DNA from: Sepiola atlantica
Taxonomy: Eukaryota > Mollusca > Cephalopoda > Sepiida > Sepiolidae
DNA: 64,000 bases
Reading direction: 5' to 3'
Assembly (NCBI GenBank): GCA_963556195.1
Contig: OY744532.1
Span: 82,364,734 to 82,428,733 of the forward strand
The notes under the pieces are model-generated. The model worked only from the letters and a program-made list of their open reading frames with translations, did no database searches and was not told where the DNA came from. Made by a program: the position numbers and the translations under genes. The first letter of the stretch is position 1; every line of letters begins with the position of its first letter. Shown here piece after piece: positions 43,334-55,903 of this stretch.

Positions 43334-43334
43334 C
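41660..43334 (+). repeat. Variant satellite unit with 35-bp minisatellite, copy 2
   Basis: Same structure as 17447-19030: diverged conserved segment, minisatellite, re-entry at 'ttaagcaacaaatatctcgg', short A/T/G block, conserved segment and (TCTG)n (about 43276-43326). It carries extra satellite sequence in front ('ggtccgaaacaaagaaaatc') that the left copy lost at its junction. Confidence 0.8.
41838..42312 (+). repeat. 35-bp minisatellite, copy 2
   Basis: Same array as at 17565-18005, almost identical, but keeping a ~33-bp stretch near 42000-42035 that the left copy lacks. Confidence 0.8.
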
Positions 43335-45907
43335 TGGGGAATTTTTGTAAACAGAAGAGAGGGGGGGTGTCTCGAGTAATTAAGATTTAATTAATTAAGC
43401 TTTTCGAGTAAGCGTTCATAATATTTTTACACCTGTAGAATTAGGAAACTTTTATTAATTAATTAAATTTACATTAGATAACTTTAAATAACCTTATTAG
43501 ATTGGAGTAGAAAGAAATTTCAAGTCGAGGCGGCGATTAGAAGTGAAAACGTGGCAAGAAACACACTAAAATTAATAGATTTCAACGGCCTTTTATACCC
43601 TTAGTAAACGTCGTTTAGACATTAGACGGGCTTCCTCATTTACATAATACATTCCTTTTAACCTTCCATTAAATTCAGATTTACAAATATACACTTATAA
43701 CTGCTATTATCAAGTTTCCATATGTATTCACAATACGTTCCAGTAAGGTGATATTAATAAAACTTATTAATACAATTAATTAAAGCCATTTTCTCATTTT
43801 CTCAGCGTGTTTTCTCAACCATACTTGCAATCGCGATTATTGTTAAAATTTCAAGTCTTTCTCGGCCTTTTGGCTAAGATCAAAGTGTAGTATCTGTTCC
43901 GATGAATACTGAACCACATAGACTGGTATTGTCTTGGCTTTCGGGTCTTCACTGCTATTGTCTTGGCCTTCGGGTCTTCATTTACGCCGGTCTACGGGTC
44001 TGTCCTTTGCAGTTCTTGGAGGTCCACCCTCCCAGGCTTCTCCTCCTTTTAGTGACGTCATTGTGAGAATCCTTCTGGTTAATCCGGAAGTGACGTCATC
44101 GTGAGAGGATTTTTTCACAGTTTTCATTCATTATTTACATTACGTTGTTAAGAGAATGTTTTTTACTATAAATTACAAGTAAACAAGGCATATCCGGGTC
44201 TGTCCTTTGCATTTCTAGGAGGTCCACCCTCCCAGGCTTCTCCTCCCCTTTTTAGTGACGTCATTGTGAGAGGATTTTTTTCACAGTTTTCATTCATTAT
44301 TTACATTACATTGTTAAGCGAATGTTTTCTACTAAATGTTAAAAGTAAACAAGGCATATCCGAGCTATTAGTAAATCGGTGACCATTCAGGAAAACTAAA
44401 TTGCTGACTCATACTTCCGGTTTATCCGGTAGTGACGTCATCGTGAGAGGATTTTTTCACAGTTTTCATTCATTATTTACATTACGTTGTACCGAGAATG
44501 TTTTTTACTATAAGTTAAAAGTAAACAAGGCATATCCGAGCCATTCATAAATCGGTGACCATTTAGGAAACCTAAATTGCTGAATCATCTTTCCGGTTGG
44601 ACCGGAAGTGACGTCATTTTGAGAGGATCTTTTCACATTATCAGTCTTTACATTCATTACGTTTATAAGCAAAGGTGTTTTATTGTAAATAGGAAGTTAA
44701 GCAACAAATATCTTAAACATTAGCATATTTAAACATTAGTTCTTTGATATGACCGAGGCGCCTACTAAATTTTTTTTTTTGGGGGGGGGGGTAAAATTTT
44801 TTTTTTTTTCTTTTTCTAACTGAAAATATTACTACTCATGGGGAAGGGTAACAAATTTATTTTTTTTTCGGGTGAGGGGGGGGGGTAAAAAATTTTTTTT
44901 TTTTTTCTTTTTCTAACTGAAAATATTACTACTCATGGGGAAGGGTAACAAAAAAAATTTTTTTTTTTGGGTGGGAGGGGGTAAAAATTTTTTTTTTTTT
45001 TTTCTTTTTCTTACTGAAAATATTACTACTCATGGGGAAGGGTAACAAAAAAAATTTTTTTTTGGGTGGGGGGGGGAAATTTTTTTTTTTTTTTTTTTTT
45101 TTCTTACTGAAAATATTACTACTCATGGGGAAGGGTAACAAAAAAAATTATTTTTTTTGGGTGGGGGGGGGTAAAATTTTTTTTTTTTTTTTTCTAACTG
45201 AAAATATTACTATTCATGGGGAAATTTTTTTTGGGGGGGATGGGTAAAATTTTTTTTTTTTTCTGAACTGAAAACATCCCAATTCATGGGGAAGGGTAAC
45301 AAAAAAAAATTTTTTTTGGGGTGGGGGGGGTTAAAAAATTTTTTTTTTGTTCTTTTTCTTACTGAAAATATTACTACTCATGGGGAAGGGTAACAAAAAA
45401 AAATTTTGGGGGGGGGGGTAAAATTTTTTTATTTTTTTCTCTTTTTCTAACTGAAAATATTACTATTCATGGGGAAGGGTAACAAAAAAAAAAATTTGGG
45501 GGGGGGGAATGTTTTTATTCCTTTTTCTAACTGAAAATATTACTATTCATGGGGAAAGGTAACTAAAAAAAATTTTTTTTGGGGGGGGGGGTAAAAAATG
45601 TTTTTATTTATTTATTTTTTTTTAAACTGAAAATGTTAGTATTCTTGGGGGAGGGTGAAAAAAACTTTTGGAGAGAGTGGGTAAAAAAATGTTTTAAAAA
45701 TGTTTTATTTGTTTTTAAACTAAAAATATTCTTGGTTAGAAACAAAGAAAATTGATGTCTACCCACCCACGAAATATGACTGAGTCTCCATCGGTTTACT
45801 GGTGAGCGTTCATTTCCGACGCGGCAGCCTAGCAAAAATAGACGACCGTTAGGGAGTCTATTTTGGCTAGTCCACTTATAATATAACGAGCACTTCTCTG
45901 TCAGGAT

Positions 45908-45938
<31 letters not shown>

Positions 45939-45940
45939 CT
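43335..45940 (+). repeat. Complex satellite unit 9
   Basis: Leader, U2-like fragment at 43856, CRE subrepeats with the extra duplication, A/T/G block about 44765-45680. Part of the 'ggttctttgatatgacgtag' segment is deleted near 44715. The block structure follows 5950-8330 very closely. Confidence 0.85.
43856..43899 (+). pseudogene. U2 snRNA 5'-end fragment, copy 9
   Basis: Same core; 'tgcaatcgcg' flank. First copy after the Helitron block and very similar in context to copy 3. Confidence 0.8.
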
Positions 45941-48767
45941 GGGGAATTTTTGTAAACAGAAGAGAGGGGGAAGGGGGTCTCGAGTAATTAAGATTTTATT
46001 AATTAAGCTTTTCGAGTCAGCGTTCATAATATTTTTATACATGTAGAATTAGGAAACTTTTATTAATTAATTAAATTTACATTAGATAACTTTAAATAAC
46101 GTTATTAGATTGGAGTAGAAAGAAATTTCAAGTCGAGGCGGCGATTAGAAGTGAAAACGTGGCAAGAATCACATTAAAATTAATAGATTTCAACGGCCTT
46201 TTATACCCTTAGTAAACGTCGTTTAGACATTAGACGGGCTTCCTCATTTACATAATACATTCCTTTTAACCTTCCATTAAATTCAGATTTACAAATATAC
46301 ACTTGTAACTGCTATTATCAAGTTTCCATATGTATTCACAATACGTTCCGATAAGGTGATATTAAGAAATATTATTAATACAATTGATTAAACCTATTTT
46401 CTTCATCAACCAGCGTGTTTTCTCAACCATACTTCCAATGGCGATTATTGTGAAAATTTCAAGTCTTTCTCGGCCTTTTGGCTAAGATCAAAGTGTAGTA
46501 TCTGTTCCGATGAATACTGAACCACATAGACTGGTATTGTATTGGCTTTCGGGTCTTCACTGCTATTGTCTTGGCCTTCGGGTCTTCATTTACGCCGGTC
46601 TACGAGTCTGTCCTTTGCATTTCTAGGAGGTCCACCCTCCCAGGCTTCTCCTCCCCTCTTTAGTGACGTCATTGTGAGAGGATTTTTTTCACAGTTTTCA
46701 TTCATTATTTACATTACGTTGTTAAGAGAATGTTTTCTACTAAATGTTAAAAGTAAACAAGGCATATCCGAGCTATTAGTAAATCGGTGACCATTCAGGA
46801 AAACTAAATTGCTGACTCATACTTCCGGTTTATCCGGTAGTGACGTCATCGTGAGAGGATTTTTTCACAGTTTTCATTCATTATTTACATTACGTTGTAC
46901 CGAGAATGTTTTTTACTATAAGTTAAAAGTAAACAAGGCATATCCGAGCCATTCATAAATCGGTGACCATTTAGGAAAGCTAAATTGCTGAATAATCTTT
47001 CCGGTTGGACCGGAAGTGACGTCATTTTGATAGGATCTTTACACATTATCAGTCTTTACATTCATTACGTTTATAAGCAAAGGGGTTTTATTGTAAATAG
47101 GAAGTTAAGCAACAAATATCTCGGCCATTACTAAATGGGTAACCGTTTTGGAAAAATAACAAAACTGGTTCTTTGATATGACGTAGGCGCCTTCAATAGC
47201 ATATTTAAACATTAGTTCTTTGATATGACCGAGGCGCCTACTAATTTGGTTACATTATTTTAACTATGCATGGGGTAAAAAAATGTTTTTTCCTTTTTCT
47301 TTTTCTCACTTACAATATTACTATTCATGGGGAAGAGTAACAAAAAAAAAATTTTTTTTTGGGGGGGGGGGTAAAAAAATTTTTTTTTTCTTTTTCTAAC
47401 TGAAAATATTACTACTCATGGGGAAGGGTAACAAAATTTTTTTTTTTTCCGGGTGGGGGGGGTAAAAAATTTTTTTTTTTTTTTTCTTTTTCTAACTGAA
47501 AATATTACTACTCATGGGGAAGGGTAACAAAAAAAAATTTTTTTTTGGGTGGGTGGGGGGGAAATTTTTTTTTTTTTTCTTTTTCTTACTGAAAATATTA
47601 CTACTCATGGGGAAGGGTAACAAAAAAAATTTTTTTTTTGAGTGGGGGGGGGGGTAAAAAATTTTTTTTTTTCTTTTTTTCTAACTGAAAATATTACTAT
47701 TCATGGGGAAGGGTAACAAAAAAAATTTTTTTGGGGGGGGGGTAAAATTTTTTTTTTTTTTTTTGAACTGAAAACATCCCAATTCATGGGGAAGGATAAC
47801 AAAAAAAAATTTGGGGGGGGGGGTGAGGGGGGGGGGTAAAAAAATTTTTTTTTTTCTTTTTCTTATTGAAAATTCTACTACTCATGCGGAAGGGTAACAA
47901 AAAAAAATTGGGGGGGGTGGAGGGGGTAAAAAAATTTTTTTTTTCTCTCACTCTAACTGAAAATATTACTATTCATGGGAAAGGGTAACAAAAAAAAAAT
48001 TTGGGGGGGGGGGGGAAATGTTTTTTTCTTTTTTCTAACTGAAAATATTACTATTCATAGGGAAAGGTAACTAAAAAAAATTTTTTGGGGGGGTGGGTAA
48101 AAAATTTTTTTATTTATTTTTTTTTTTAACTTAAATACAATTCCTATTCATGGGGAAGGGTAAAATAAAAAATTTTGGTGGGAGGGGGGTAAAAACTTTC
48201 TTTTTCAAACTGAAAATATTACTATTCATGGGGAAGGGTGACAAATATCTTTTCTTTTTTAGGGGTGGGGGGTTAAAATTTTTTTCTTTTTTTTCTGTTT
48301 CTAACTGAAAATATAACTATTCATGGGGAAGAGTACAAAAAGAAATTTAGGGGGGGTAGATATTATTTCTTTTTTTTTCTCTTTTTCTAACTGAAAATAT
48401 TACTATTACGGAGAAGGGCAAAAAATAAATTTGGGGGGGGGGTGGGCGACCTTTTTTTTAAACTGAAAATATTAGTATTCTTGGGGGAGGGTGAAAAAAA
48501 CTTTTGGAGAGAGTGGGTAAAAAAATGTTTTAAACATGTTTTATTTGCTTTTAAACTAAAAATATTCTTGGTTAGAAACATAGAAAATCGATGTCTACCC
48601 ACCCACGAAATATGACTGAGTCTCCATCGGTTTACTGGTGAGCGTTCATTTCCGACGCGGCAGCCTAGCAAAAATAGACGACCGTAGGGAGGCTATTTTG
48701 GCTAGTCCACTTATAATATAACGAGCACTTCTCTGTCAGGATGTCTGTCTGTCTGTCTGTCCGTCCT
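45941..48767 (+). repeat. Complex satellite unit 10
   Basis: Leader, U2-like at 46464, CRE subrepeats, A/T/G block about 47275-48520, conserved segment about 48550-48690, short 'caggatg'-type (TCTG)n. Closest by eye to unit 7. Confidence 0.85.
46464..46507 (+). pseudogene. U2 snRNA 5'-end fragment, copy 10
   Basis: Same core; 'tccaatggcg ... tgaaaa' flank. Confidence 0.8.
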
Positions 48768-48816
48768 GGGGAATTTTTGTAAACGTAATTTCAGAAATAA
48801 ACAATAAATAATTTAT

Positions 48817-48890
48817 GCGCCGAGACTACGATTCGAACTCGCAACCTTGACGCTAACTGCCGAACGCTCAATCATCTGCTCCACCACGAC
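48817..48890 (-). repeat. tRNA-derived SINE-like head, copy 2
   Basis: Same sequence as copy 1 with small changes (A in place of C before 'gcgccgag', 'ctcaatcatc' in the A-box region). B box intact. Confidence 0.65.
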
Positions 48891-49081
48891 AAGTGATATA
48901 ATCGTCTTAATTTTAAATGATAAAGAATCCGTTTTTTTTAACTTCTTCCAGTTACAAATGGATGATCGTATAACTGTTCATTGGAAATACATTGGGTCTG
49001 CGTTCGCACTCGATTGTTTTTTTTTGGGGGGGGGGGGGGAATGAAAATTCCCCCCCCCCCCAATTTTTTTTTTTCATTTTC

Positions 49082-49140
49082 TTTTGGCGCGAAAAAAAAA
49101 AAATTTTGGCGCGAAAAAAAAAAATTTTTCCCGCCAAAAA
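49082..49140 (+). promoter_or_regulatory. Phased E2F-like site trio, copy 2
   Basis: Cores GGCGCG at 49086 and 49108 and CCCGCC at 49130, again 22 bp apart. Confidence 0.5.
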
Positions 49141-49407
49141 AAAAAAAAAAAAATTTACCGCCTAATTTTTTTTTCCTTTTTAAACAAAAAAACTATTCGG
49201 ACACAAATTTTTTTCATTTCCTCTGTCTAACCACCCAAGAACGCGGCAGCCTAGCAAAAATAGACGACCGTTAGGGAGTCCATTTTCGCTAGTCCACTTA
49301 TAATATAACGAGCACTTCTCTGTCTGTCTGTCAGTCTGTCTGTCTGTCTGTCCGTCCTGGGGAATTTTTGTAAACGTAATTTCAGAAATAAACAATAAAT
49401 AATTTAA

Positions 49408-49481
49408 GCGCCGAGACTACGATTCGAACTCGCAACCTTGACGCTAACTGCCGAACGCTCTATCATCTGCTCCACCACGAC
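49408..49481 (-). repeat. tRNA-derived SINE-like head, copy 3
   Basis: Same tRNA-like sequence; A-box-like and B-box regions intact. Lies in a run of three tandem modules. Confidence 0.65.
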
Positions 49482-49661
49482 AAGTGATATAAACGTCTTA
49501 ATTTTAAATGATAAAGAATCCGTTTTTTTTCCAACTTCTTCCAGTTACAAATGGATGATCGTATAACTGTTCATTGGAAATACCTTGGGTCTGCGTTCGC
49601 ACTCGATTGTTTTAGGGGGGGGAATGAAAATCCCCCCCCCCCTCCCAATTTTTTTTTTTCA

Positions 49662-49680
49662 TTTTTTTTGGGCGCGAAAA
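49662..49680 (+). promoter_or_regulatory. Single E2F-like site (deleted trio), copy 3
   Basis: Only one GGGCGCG core (49670-49676) remains; the other two sites have been lost by deletion between A/T tracts. Confidence 0.4.
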
Positions 49681-49959
49681 AAAAAAAATTTTTTCCGCCT
49701 AATAAAAAAAAAAAAAAAAAATTTTTTTTTTCCTTTTTAAACAAAAACATTATTCGGAGACAAATTTTTGTCATTCTTTTGTCTGACCACCCAAGAACGC
49801 GGCAGCCTAGCAAAAATAGACGACCGTTAGGGAGTCTATTTTCGCTAGTCCACTTATAATATAACGAGCACTTCTCTGTCTGTCAGTCTGTCTGTCTGTC
49901 TGTCCGTCCTGGGGAATTTTTGTAAACGTAATTTCAGAAATAAACAATAAATAATTTAA

Positions 49960-50033
49960 GCGCCGAGACTACGATTCGAACTCGCAACCTTGACGCTAAC
50001 TGCTGAACGCTCTATCATCATCTCCACCACGAC
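49960..50033 (-). repeat. tRNA-derived SINE-like head, copy 4
   Basis: Same tRNA-like sequence with 'tgctgaacg' and 'atcatctcc' substitutions in the anticodon and D-arm regions. Confidence 0.65.
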
Positions 50034-50221
50034 AAGTGATATAATCGTCTTAATTTTAAATGATAAAGAATCCGTTTTTTTTTCAACTTCTTCCAGTTAC
50101 AAATGGATGATCGTATAACTGTTCATTGGAAATACATTGGGTCTGCGTTCGCACTCGATTGTTTTTTTTGGGGGGAGGGGGGGAATAAACCCCCCCCCCC
50201 CCAATTTTTTTTTTCATTTTT

Positions 50222-50280
50222 TTTTGGCGCGAAAAAAAAAAAATTTTGGCGCGAAAAAAAAAAAATTTTCCCGCCAAAAA
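50222..50280 (+). promoter_or_regulatory. Phased E2F-like site trio, copy 4
   Basis: Cores at 50226, 50248 and 50270; spacing 22 and 22 bp; same order of sites as copy 1. Confidence 0.5.
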
Positions 50281-50491
50281 AAAAAAAAAAAAATTTTCCG
50301 CCTAATAAAAAAAAAAAAAAAAATTTTTTTTTTCCTTTATAAACAAAAACATTATTCGGAGACAAATTTTTGTCATTCTTTTGTCTGACCACCCAAGAAC
50401 GCGGCAGCCTAGCAAAAATAGACGACCGTTAGGGAGTCTATTTTCGCTAGTCCACTTATAATATAACGAGCACTTCTCTGTCTGTCTGTCA

Positions 50492-50530
<39 letters not shown>

Positions 50531-50532
50531 CT

Positions 50533-53160
50533 GGGGAATTTTTGTAAACAGAAGAGAGGGGGGGGTCTCGGGTAATTAAGATTTATTTAATGAAGCTTTT
50601 CAAGTAGGCGTTCATAATATTTGTACACCTGTAGAATTAGGAAACTATTATTAATTAATTAAATTTACATTAGATAACTTTAAATAACCTTATTAGATTA
50701 GAGTAGAAAGAAATTTCAAGTCGCGGCGGCGATTAGAAGTGAAAACGTGGCAAGAATAATACTAAAATTAATAGATTTCAACGGCCTTTTATACCCTTAG
50801 TAAACGTCGTTTAGACATTAGACGGGCTTCCTCATTTACATAATACATTCCTTTTAACCTTCCATTAAATTCAGATTTACAAATATACACTTATAACTGC
50901 TATTATCAAGTTTCCATATGTATTCACAATACGTTCCAGTAAGGTGATATTAATAAAACTTATTAATAAAATTAATTAAAGCCATTTTCTCATTTTCTCA
51001 GCGTGTTTTCTCAACCATACTTGCAATCGCGATTATTGTTAAAATTTCAAGTCTTTCTCGGCCTTTTGGCTAAGATCAAAGTGTAGTATCTGTTCCGATG
51101 AATACTGAACCACATAGACTGGTATTGTCTTGGCCTTCGGGTCTTCATTTACGCCGGTCTACGGGTCTGTCCTTTGCATTTCTAGGAGGTCCACCCTCCC
51201 AGGCTTCTCCTCCCCTCTTTAGTGACGTCATTGTGAGAGGATTTTTTCCACAGTTTTCATTCATTATTTACATTACGTTGTTAAGAGAATGTTTTCTACT
51301 AAAAGTTAAAAGTAAACAAGGCATATCCGAGCTATTAGTAAATCGGTGACCATTCAGGAAAACTAAATTGCTGACTCATACTTCCGGTTTATCCGGTAGT
51401 GACGTCATCGTGAGAGGATTTTTTCACAGTTTTCATTCATTATTTACATTACGTTGTTAAGAGAATGTTTTTTACTATGAATTACAAGTAAACAAGGCAT
51501 ATACGAGCCATTAGTAAATCGATGACCATTTTGGAAAACTAAATTGCTGACTCATCTTTCCGGTTAGACAGGAAGTGACGTCATTTTGAGAGGATCTTTT
51601 CACATTATCAGTCTTTACATTCATTACGTTTATAAGCAAAGGGGTTTTATTGTAAATAGGAAGTTAAGCAACAAATATCTCGGCCATTACTAAATGGGTA
51701 ACCGTTTTGGAAAAATAACAAAACTGGTTCTTTGATATGACGTAGGCGCCTTCAATAGCATATTTAAACATTAGTTCTTTGATATGACCGAGGCGCCTAC
51801 TAATTTGGTTACATTATTACTATTCATGGGGAAGGGTAACAAAAAAAAAATTTGGGGGGGGGGGTAAAATTTTTTATTTTTTTTTCAACCGAAAACATTC
51901 CAATTCATGGGGAAGGGTAACAAATTTTTTTTTTTTTTTCGGGTGGGGGGGGGGGTAAAATTTTTTTTTTTTTTCTTTTTCTAACTGAAAATATTACTAC
52001 TCATGGGGAAGGGTAACAAAATTTTTTTTTTCCGGGTGGGGGGGGTAAAAATTTTTTTTTTTTTTTCTTTTTCTAACTGAAAATATTACTACTCATGGGG
52101 AAGGGTAACAAAAAAAATTTTTTTTTTGGGTGGGGGGGGGGGGAAATTTTTTTTTTTTTTTTCTTTTTTCTTACTGAAAATATTACTACTCATGGGGAAG
52201 GGTAACAAAAAAAAATTTTGGGGGGGGTGGGGGGGGGGGTAAAAAAAATTTTTTTTTTTTTCTCATTCTAACTGAAAACATTACTATTCATGGGGAAGGG
52301 TAACAAAAAAAAATTTTTTTTGGGGGGGGGGGTAAAATTTTTTTGTTTTTTTTTTTAACTGAAAACATCCCAATCCATGGGGAAGGGTAACAAAAAAATT
52401 TTGGGGGGGGGGGTGAGGGGGGGGGAATTTTTTTTTTTTTTTTCCTTTTTCTTACTGAAAATATTACTACTCATGGGGAAGGGTAACAAAAAAATTTTTG
52501 GGGTGGGGGATGGGGGGGGGTAAAAATTTTGTATTCTTTTTCTCTTTTTCTAACTGAAAATATTACTATTCATGGGGAAGGGTAACAAAAAAACATTTTG
52601 GGGGGGGAGGGGGGGAAATGTTTTTTTCCTTTTTCTAACTGAAAATATTACTATTCATGGGGAAGGTAACTAAAAAAATTTTTTTTGGGGGGGGGTAAAA
52701 AATTTCTTTCTTTATTTTTTTTTTAACTTAAATACAATTCCTATTCATAGGGGAAGGGTAGATATTATTTCTTTTTTTTTCTCTTTTTTTAACTGAAAAT
52801 ATAACTATTACGGATAAGGGCAAAAAATAAATTTGGGGGGGGGCGACCTTTTTTTTAAACTGAAAATATTAGTATTCTTGAGGGAGGGTGAAAAAAACTT
52901 TTGGAGAGAGTGGGTAAAAAAATGTTTTAAACATGTTTTATTTGTTTTTAAACTAAAAATATTCTTGGTTAGAAACATAGAAAATCGATGTCTACCCACC
53001 CACGAAATATGACTGAGTCTCCATCGGTTTACTGGTGAGCGTTCATTTCCGACGCGGCAGCCTAGCAAAAATAGACGACCATAGGGAGGCTATTTTGGCT
53101 AGTCCACTTATAATATAACGAGCACTTCTCTGTCAGGATGTCTGTCTGTCTGTCCGTCCT
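50533..53160 (+). repeat. Complex satellite unit 11
   Basis: Leader, U2-like at 51052, CRE subrepeats without the extra duplication, A/T/G block about 51825-52910 (with a shortened 3' part like unit 2), conserved segment and a 'caggatg' microsatellite. Confidence 0.85.
51052..51095 (+). pseudogene. U2 snRNA 5'-end fragment, copy 11
   Basis: Same core; 'tgcaatcgcg' flank. Downstream it lacks the ~31-bp duplication containing the second TTCG hairpin, so an 84-codon ATG-initiated frame (51098-51349) happens to be open. Confidence 0.8.
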
Positions 53161-53209
53161 GGGGAATTTTTGTAAACGTAATTTCAGAAATAAACAATAA
53201 ATAATTTAA

Positions 53210-53283
53210 GCGCCGAGACTACGATTCGAACTCGCAACCTTGACGCTAACTGCCGAACGCTCTATCATCTGCTCCACCACGAC
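53210..53283 (-). repeat. tRNA-derived SINE-like head, copy 5
   Basis: Same tRNA-like sequence; B box intact. Confidence 0.65.
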
Positions 53284-53470
53284 AAGTGTTATAAACGTCT
53301 TAATTTTAAATGATAAAGAATCCGTTTTTTTTTCAACTTCTTCCAGTTACAAATGGATGATCGTATAACTGTTCATTGGAAATACATTGGGTCTGCGTTC
53401 GCACTCGATTGTTTTGGGGGGGGGGGAATGAAAATCCCCCCCCCCCAAAAAAAATTTTTTTCCCATTTTT

Positions 53471-53507
53471 TTTTGGCGCGAAAAAAAAAAAATTTTCCCG
53501 CCAAAAA
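53471..53507 (+). promoter_or_regulatory. E2F-like site pair, copy 5
   Basis: GGCGCG at 53475 and CCCGCC at 53497, spaced 22 bp. One GGCGCG repeat has been lost as a unit, which keeps the spacing. Confidence 0.45.
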
Positions 53508-53706
53508 AAAAAAAAAAAATTTGCCGCCTAATAAAAAAAAAAAAAAAAAATTTTTTTTTTCCTTTTTAAACAAAAACATTATTCGGAGACAAATTTTTGT
53601 CATTCTTTTGTCTGACCACCCAAGAACGCGACAGCCTAGCAAAAATAGACGACCGTTAGGGAGTCTATTTTCGCTAGTCCACTTATAATATAACGAGCAC
53701 TTCTCT

Positions 53707-53737
<31 letters not shown>

Positions 53738-54260
53738 CTGGGGAATTTTTGTAAACAGAAGAGAGGGGGGGGTGTCTCGGGTAATTAAGATTTAATTAAT
53801 TAAGCTTTTCAAGTAGGCGTTCATAATATTTGTACACCTGTAGAATTAGGAAACTATTATTAATTAATTAAATTAACATTAAATAACATTAAATAACATT
53901 ATTGGATTGGAACAGAAAGAAATTTCAAGTCGAGGCGGCGATTAGAAGTGAAAACGTGGCAAGAATACAACTAAAATTAATAGATTTCAACGGCCTTTTA
54001 TACCCTTAGTAAACGTCGTTTAGACATTAGACGGGCTTCCTCATTTACATAATACATTCCTTTTAACCTTCCATTAAATTCAGATTTACAAATATACACT
54101 TATAACTGCTATTATCAAGTTTCCATATGTATTCACAATACGTTCCAGTAAGGTGATATTAATAAAACTTATTAATAAAATTAATTAAAGCCATTTTCTC
54201 ATTTTCTCAGCGTGTTTTCTCAACCATACTTGCAATCGCGATTATTGTTAAAATTTCAAG

Positions 54261-54304
54261 TCTTTCTCGGCCTTTTGGCTAAGATCAAAGTGTAGTATCT
54301 GTTC
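54261..54304 (+). pseudogene. U2 snRNA 5'-end fragment, copy 12
   Basis: Same core; 'tgcaatcgcg' flank. Only 667 bp from the next copy because the following sequence was locally amplified. Confidence 0.8.
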
Positions 54305-54927
54305 CGATGAATACTGAACCACATAGACTGGTATTGTCTTGGCTTTCGGGTCTTCACTGCTATTGTCTTGGCCTTCGGGTCTTCATTTACGCCGGTCTAC
54401 GTGTCTGTCCTTTGCAGTTCTTGGAGGTCCACCCTCCCAGGCTTCTCCTCCCCTTAGTGACGTCATTGTGAGAATCCTTCTGGTTAATCCGGAAGTGACG
54501 TCATCGTGAGAGGATTTTTTCACAGTTTTCATTCATTATTTACATTACGTTGTTAAGAGAATGTTTTTTACTATAAATTACAAGTAAACAAGGCATATCC
54601 GGGTCTGTCCTTTGCATTTCTAGGAGGTCCACCCTCCCAGGCTTCTCCTCCCCTTTTTAGTGACGTCATTGTGAGAGGATTTTTTTCACAGTTTTCATTC
54701 ATTATTTACATTACGTTGTTAAGAGAATGTTTTCTACTAAATGTTAAAAGTAAACAAGGCATATCCGAGCTATTAGTAAATCGGTGACCATTCAGGAAAA
54801 CTAAATTGCTGACTCATACTTCCGGTTTATCCGGTAGTGACGTCATCGTGAGAGGATTTGTTCACAGTTTTCATTCATTATTTACATTACGTTGTTAAGA
54901 GAATGTTTTTTACTATAAGTTTTCAAG

Positions 54928-54971
54928 TCTTTCTCGGCCTTTTGGCTAAGATCAAAGTGTAGTATCTGTTC
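54928..54971 (+). pseudogene. U2 snRNA 5'-end fragment, copy 13
   Basis: Same core, but the AT-rich leader is missing: 'ttttcaag' is joined directly to the end of a CRE subrepeat ('actataag'). Confidence 0.8.
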
Positions 54972-55393
54972 CGATGAATACTGAACCACATAGACTGGTA
55001 TTGTATTGGCCTTCGGGTCTCGACTGGTATTGTCCTGGCCTTCGGATCTTCATTTACGCCGGTCTACGGGTCTGTCCTTTGCATTTCTAGGAGGTCCACC
55101 TCCCAGGCTTCTCCTCCCCTCTTTAGTGACGTCATTGTGAGAGGATTTTTTTCACAGTTTTCATTCATTATTTACATTACGTTGTTAAGAGAATGTTTTC
55201 TACTAAATGTTAAAAGTAAACAAGGCATATCCGAGCTATTAGTAAATCGGTGACCATTCAGGAAAACTAAATTGCTGACTCATACTTCCGGTTTATCCGG
55301 TAGTGACGTCATCGTGAGAGGATTTGTTCACAGTTTTCATTCATTATTTACATTACGTTGTTAAGAGAATGTTTTTTACTATAAGTTTTCAAG

Positions 55394-55437
55394 TCTTTCT
55401 CGGCCTTTTGGCTAAGATCAAAGTGTAGTATCTGTTC
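55394..55437 (+). pseudogene. U2 snRNA 5'-end fragment, copy 14
   Basis: Exactly 466 bp after copy 13 with the same truncated leader; part of a local tandem amplification. Confidence 0.8.
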
Positions 55438-55859
55438 CGATGAATACTGAACCACATAGACTGGTATTGTATTGGCCTTCGGGTCTCGACTGGTATTGTC
55501 CTGGCCTTCGGATCTTCATTTACGCCGGTCTACGGGTCTGTCCTTTGCATTTCTAGGAGGTCCACCTCCCAGGCTTCTCCTCCCCTCTTTAGTGACGTCA
55601 TTGTGAGAGGATTTTTTTCACAGTTTTCATTCATTATTTACATTACGTTGTTAAGAGAATGTTTTCTACTAAATGTTAAAAGTAAACAAGGCATATCCGA
55701 GCTATTAGTAAATCGGTGACCATTCAGGAAAACTAAATTGCTGACTCATACTTCCGGTTTATCCGGTAGTGACGTCATCGTGAGAGGATTTGTTCACAGT
55801 TTTCATTCATTATTTACATTACGTTGTTAAGAGAATGTTTTTTACTATAAGTTTTCAAG

Positions 55860-55903
55860 TCTTTCTCGGCCTTTTGGCTAAGATCAAAGTGTAGTATCTG
55901 TTC
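55860..55903 (+). pseudogene. U2 snRNA 5'-end fragment, copy 15
   Basis: Exactly 466 bp after copy 14, same context. Confidence 0.8.

Larger units (their letters stand above)
48768..50532 (+). repeat. Three tandem tRNA/E2F modules
   Basis: Modules at 48768-49358, 49359-49910 and 49911-50532, each bounded by (TCTG)n and 'gtccgtcctggggaattttt'. Each carries the tRNA-like head, opposed G/C runs, E2F-like site(s), A/T tracts and the shared 'gcggcagcctagc' segment. The middle one has lost two E2F-like sites. Confidence 0.8.
53161..53739 (+). repeat. tRNA/E2F module, single copy
   Basis: Same module as at 48768-50532, with two E2F-like sites. Followed directly by a full satellite unit. Confidence 0.8.
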
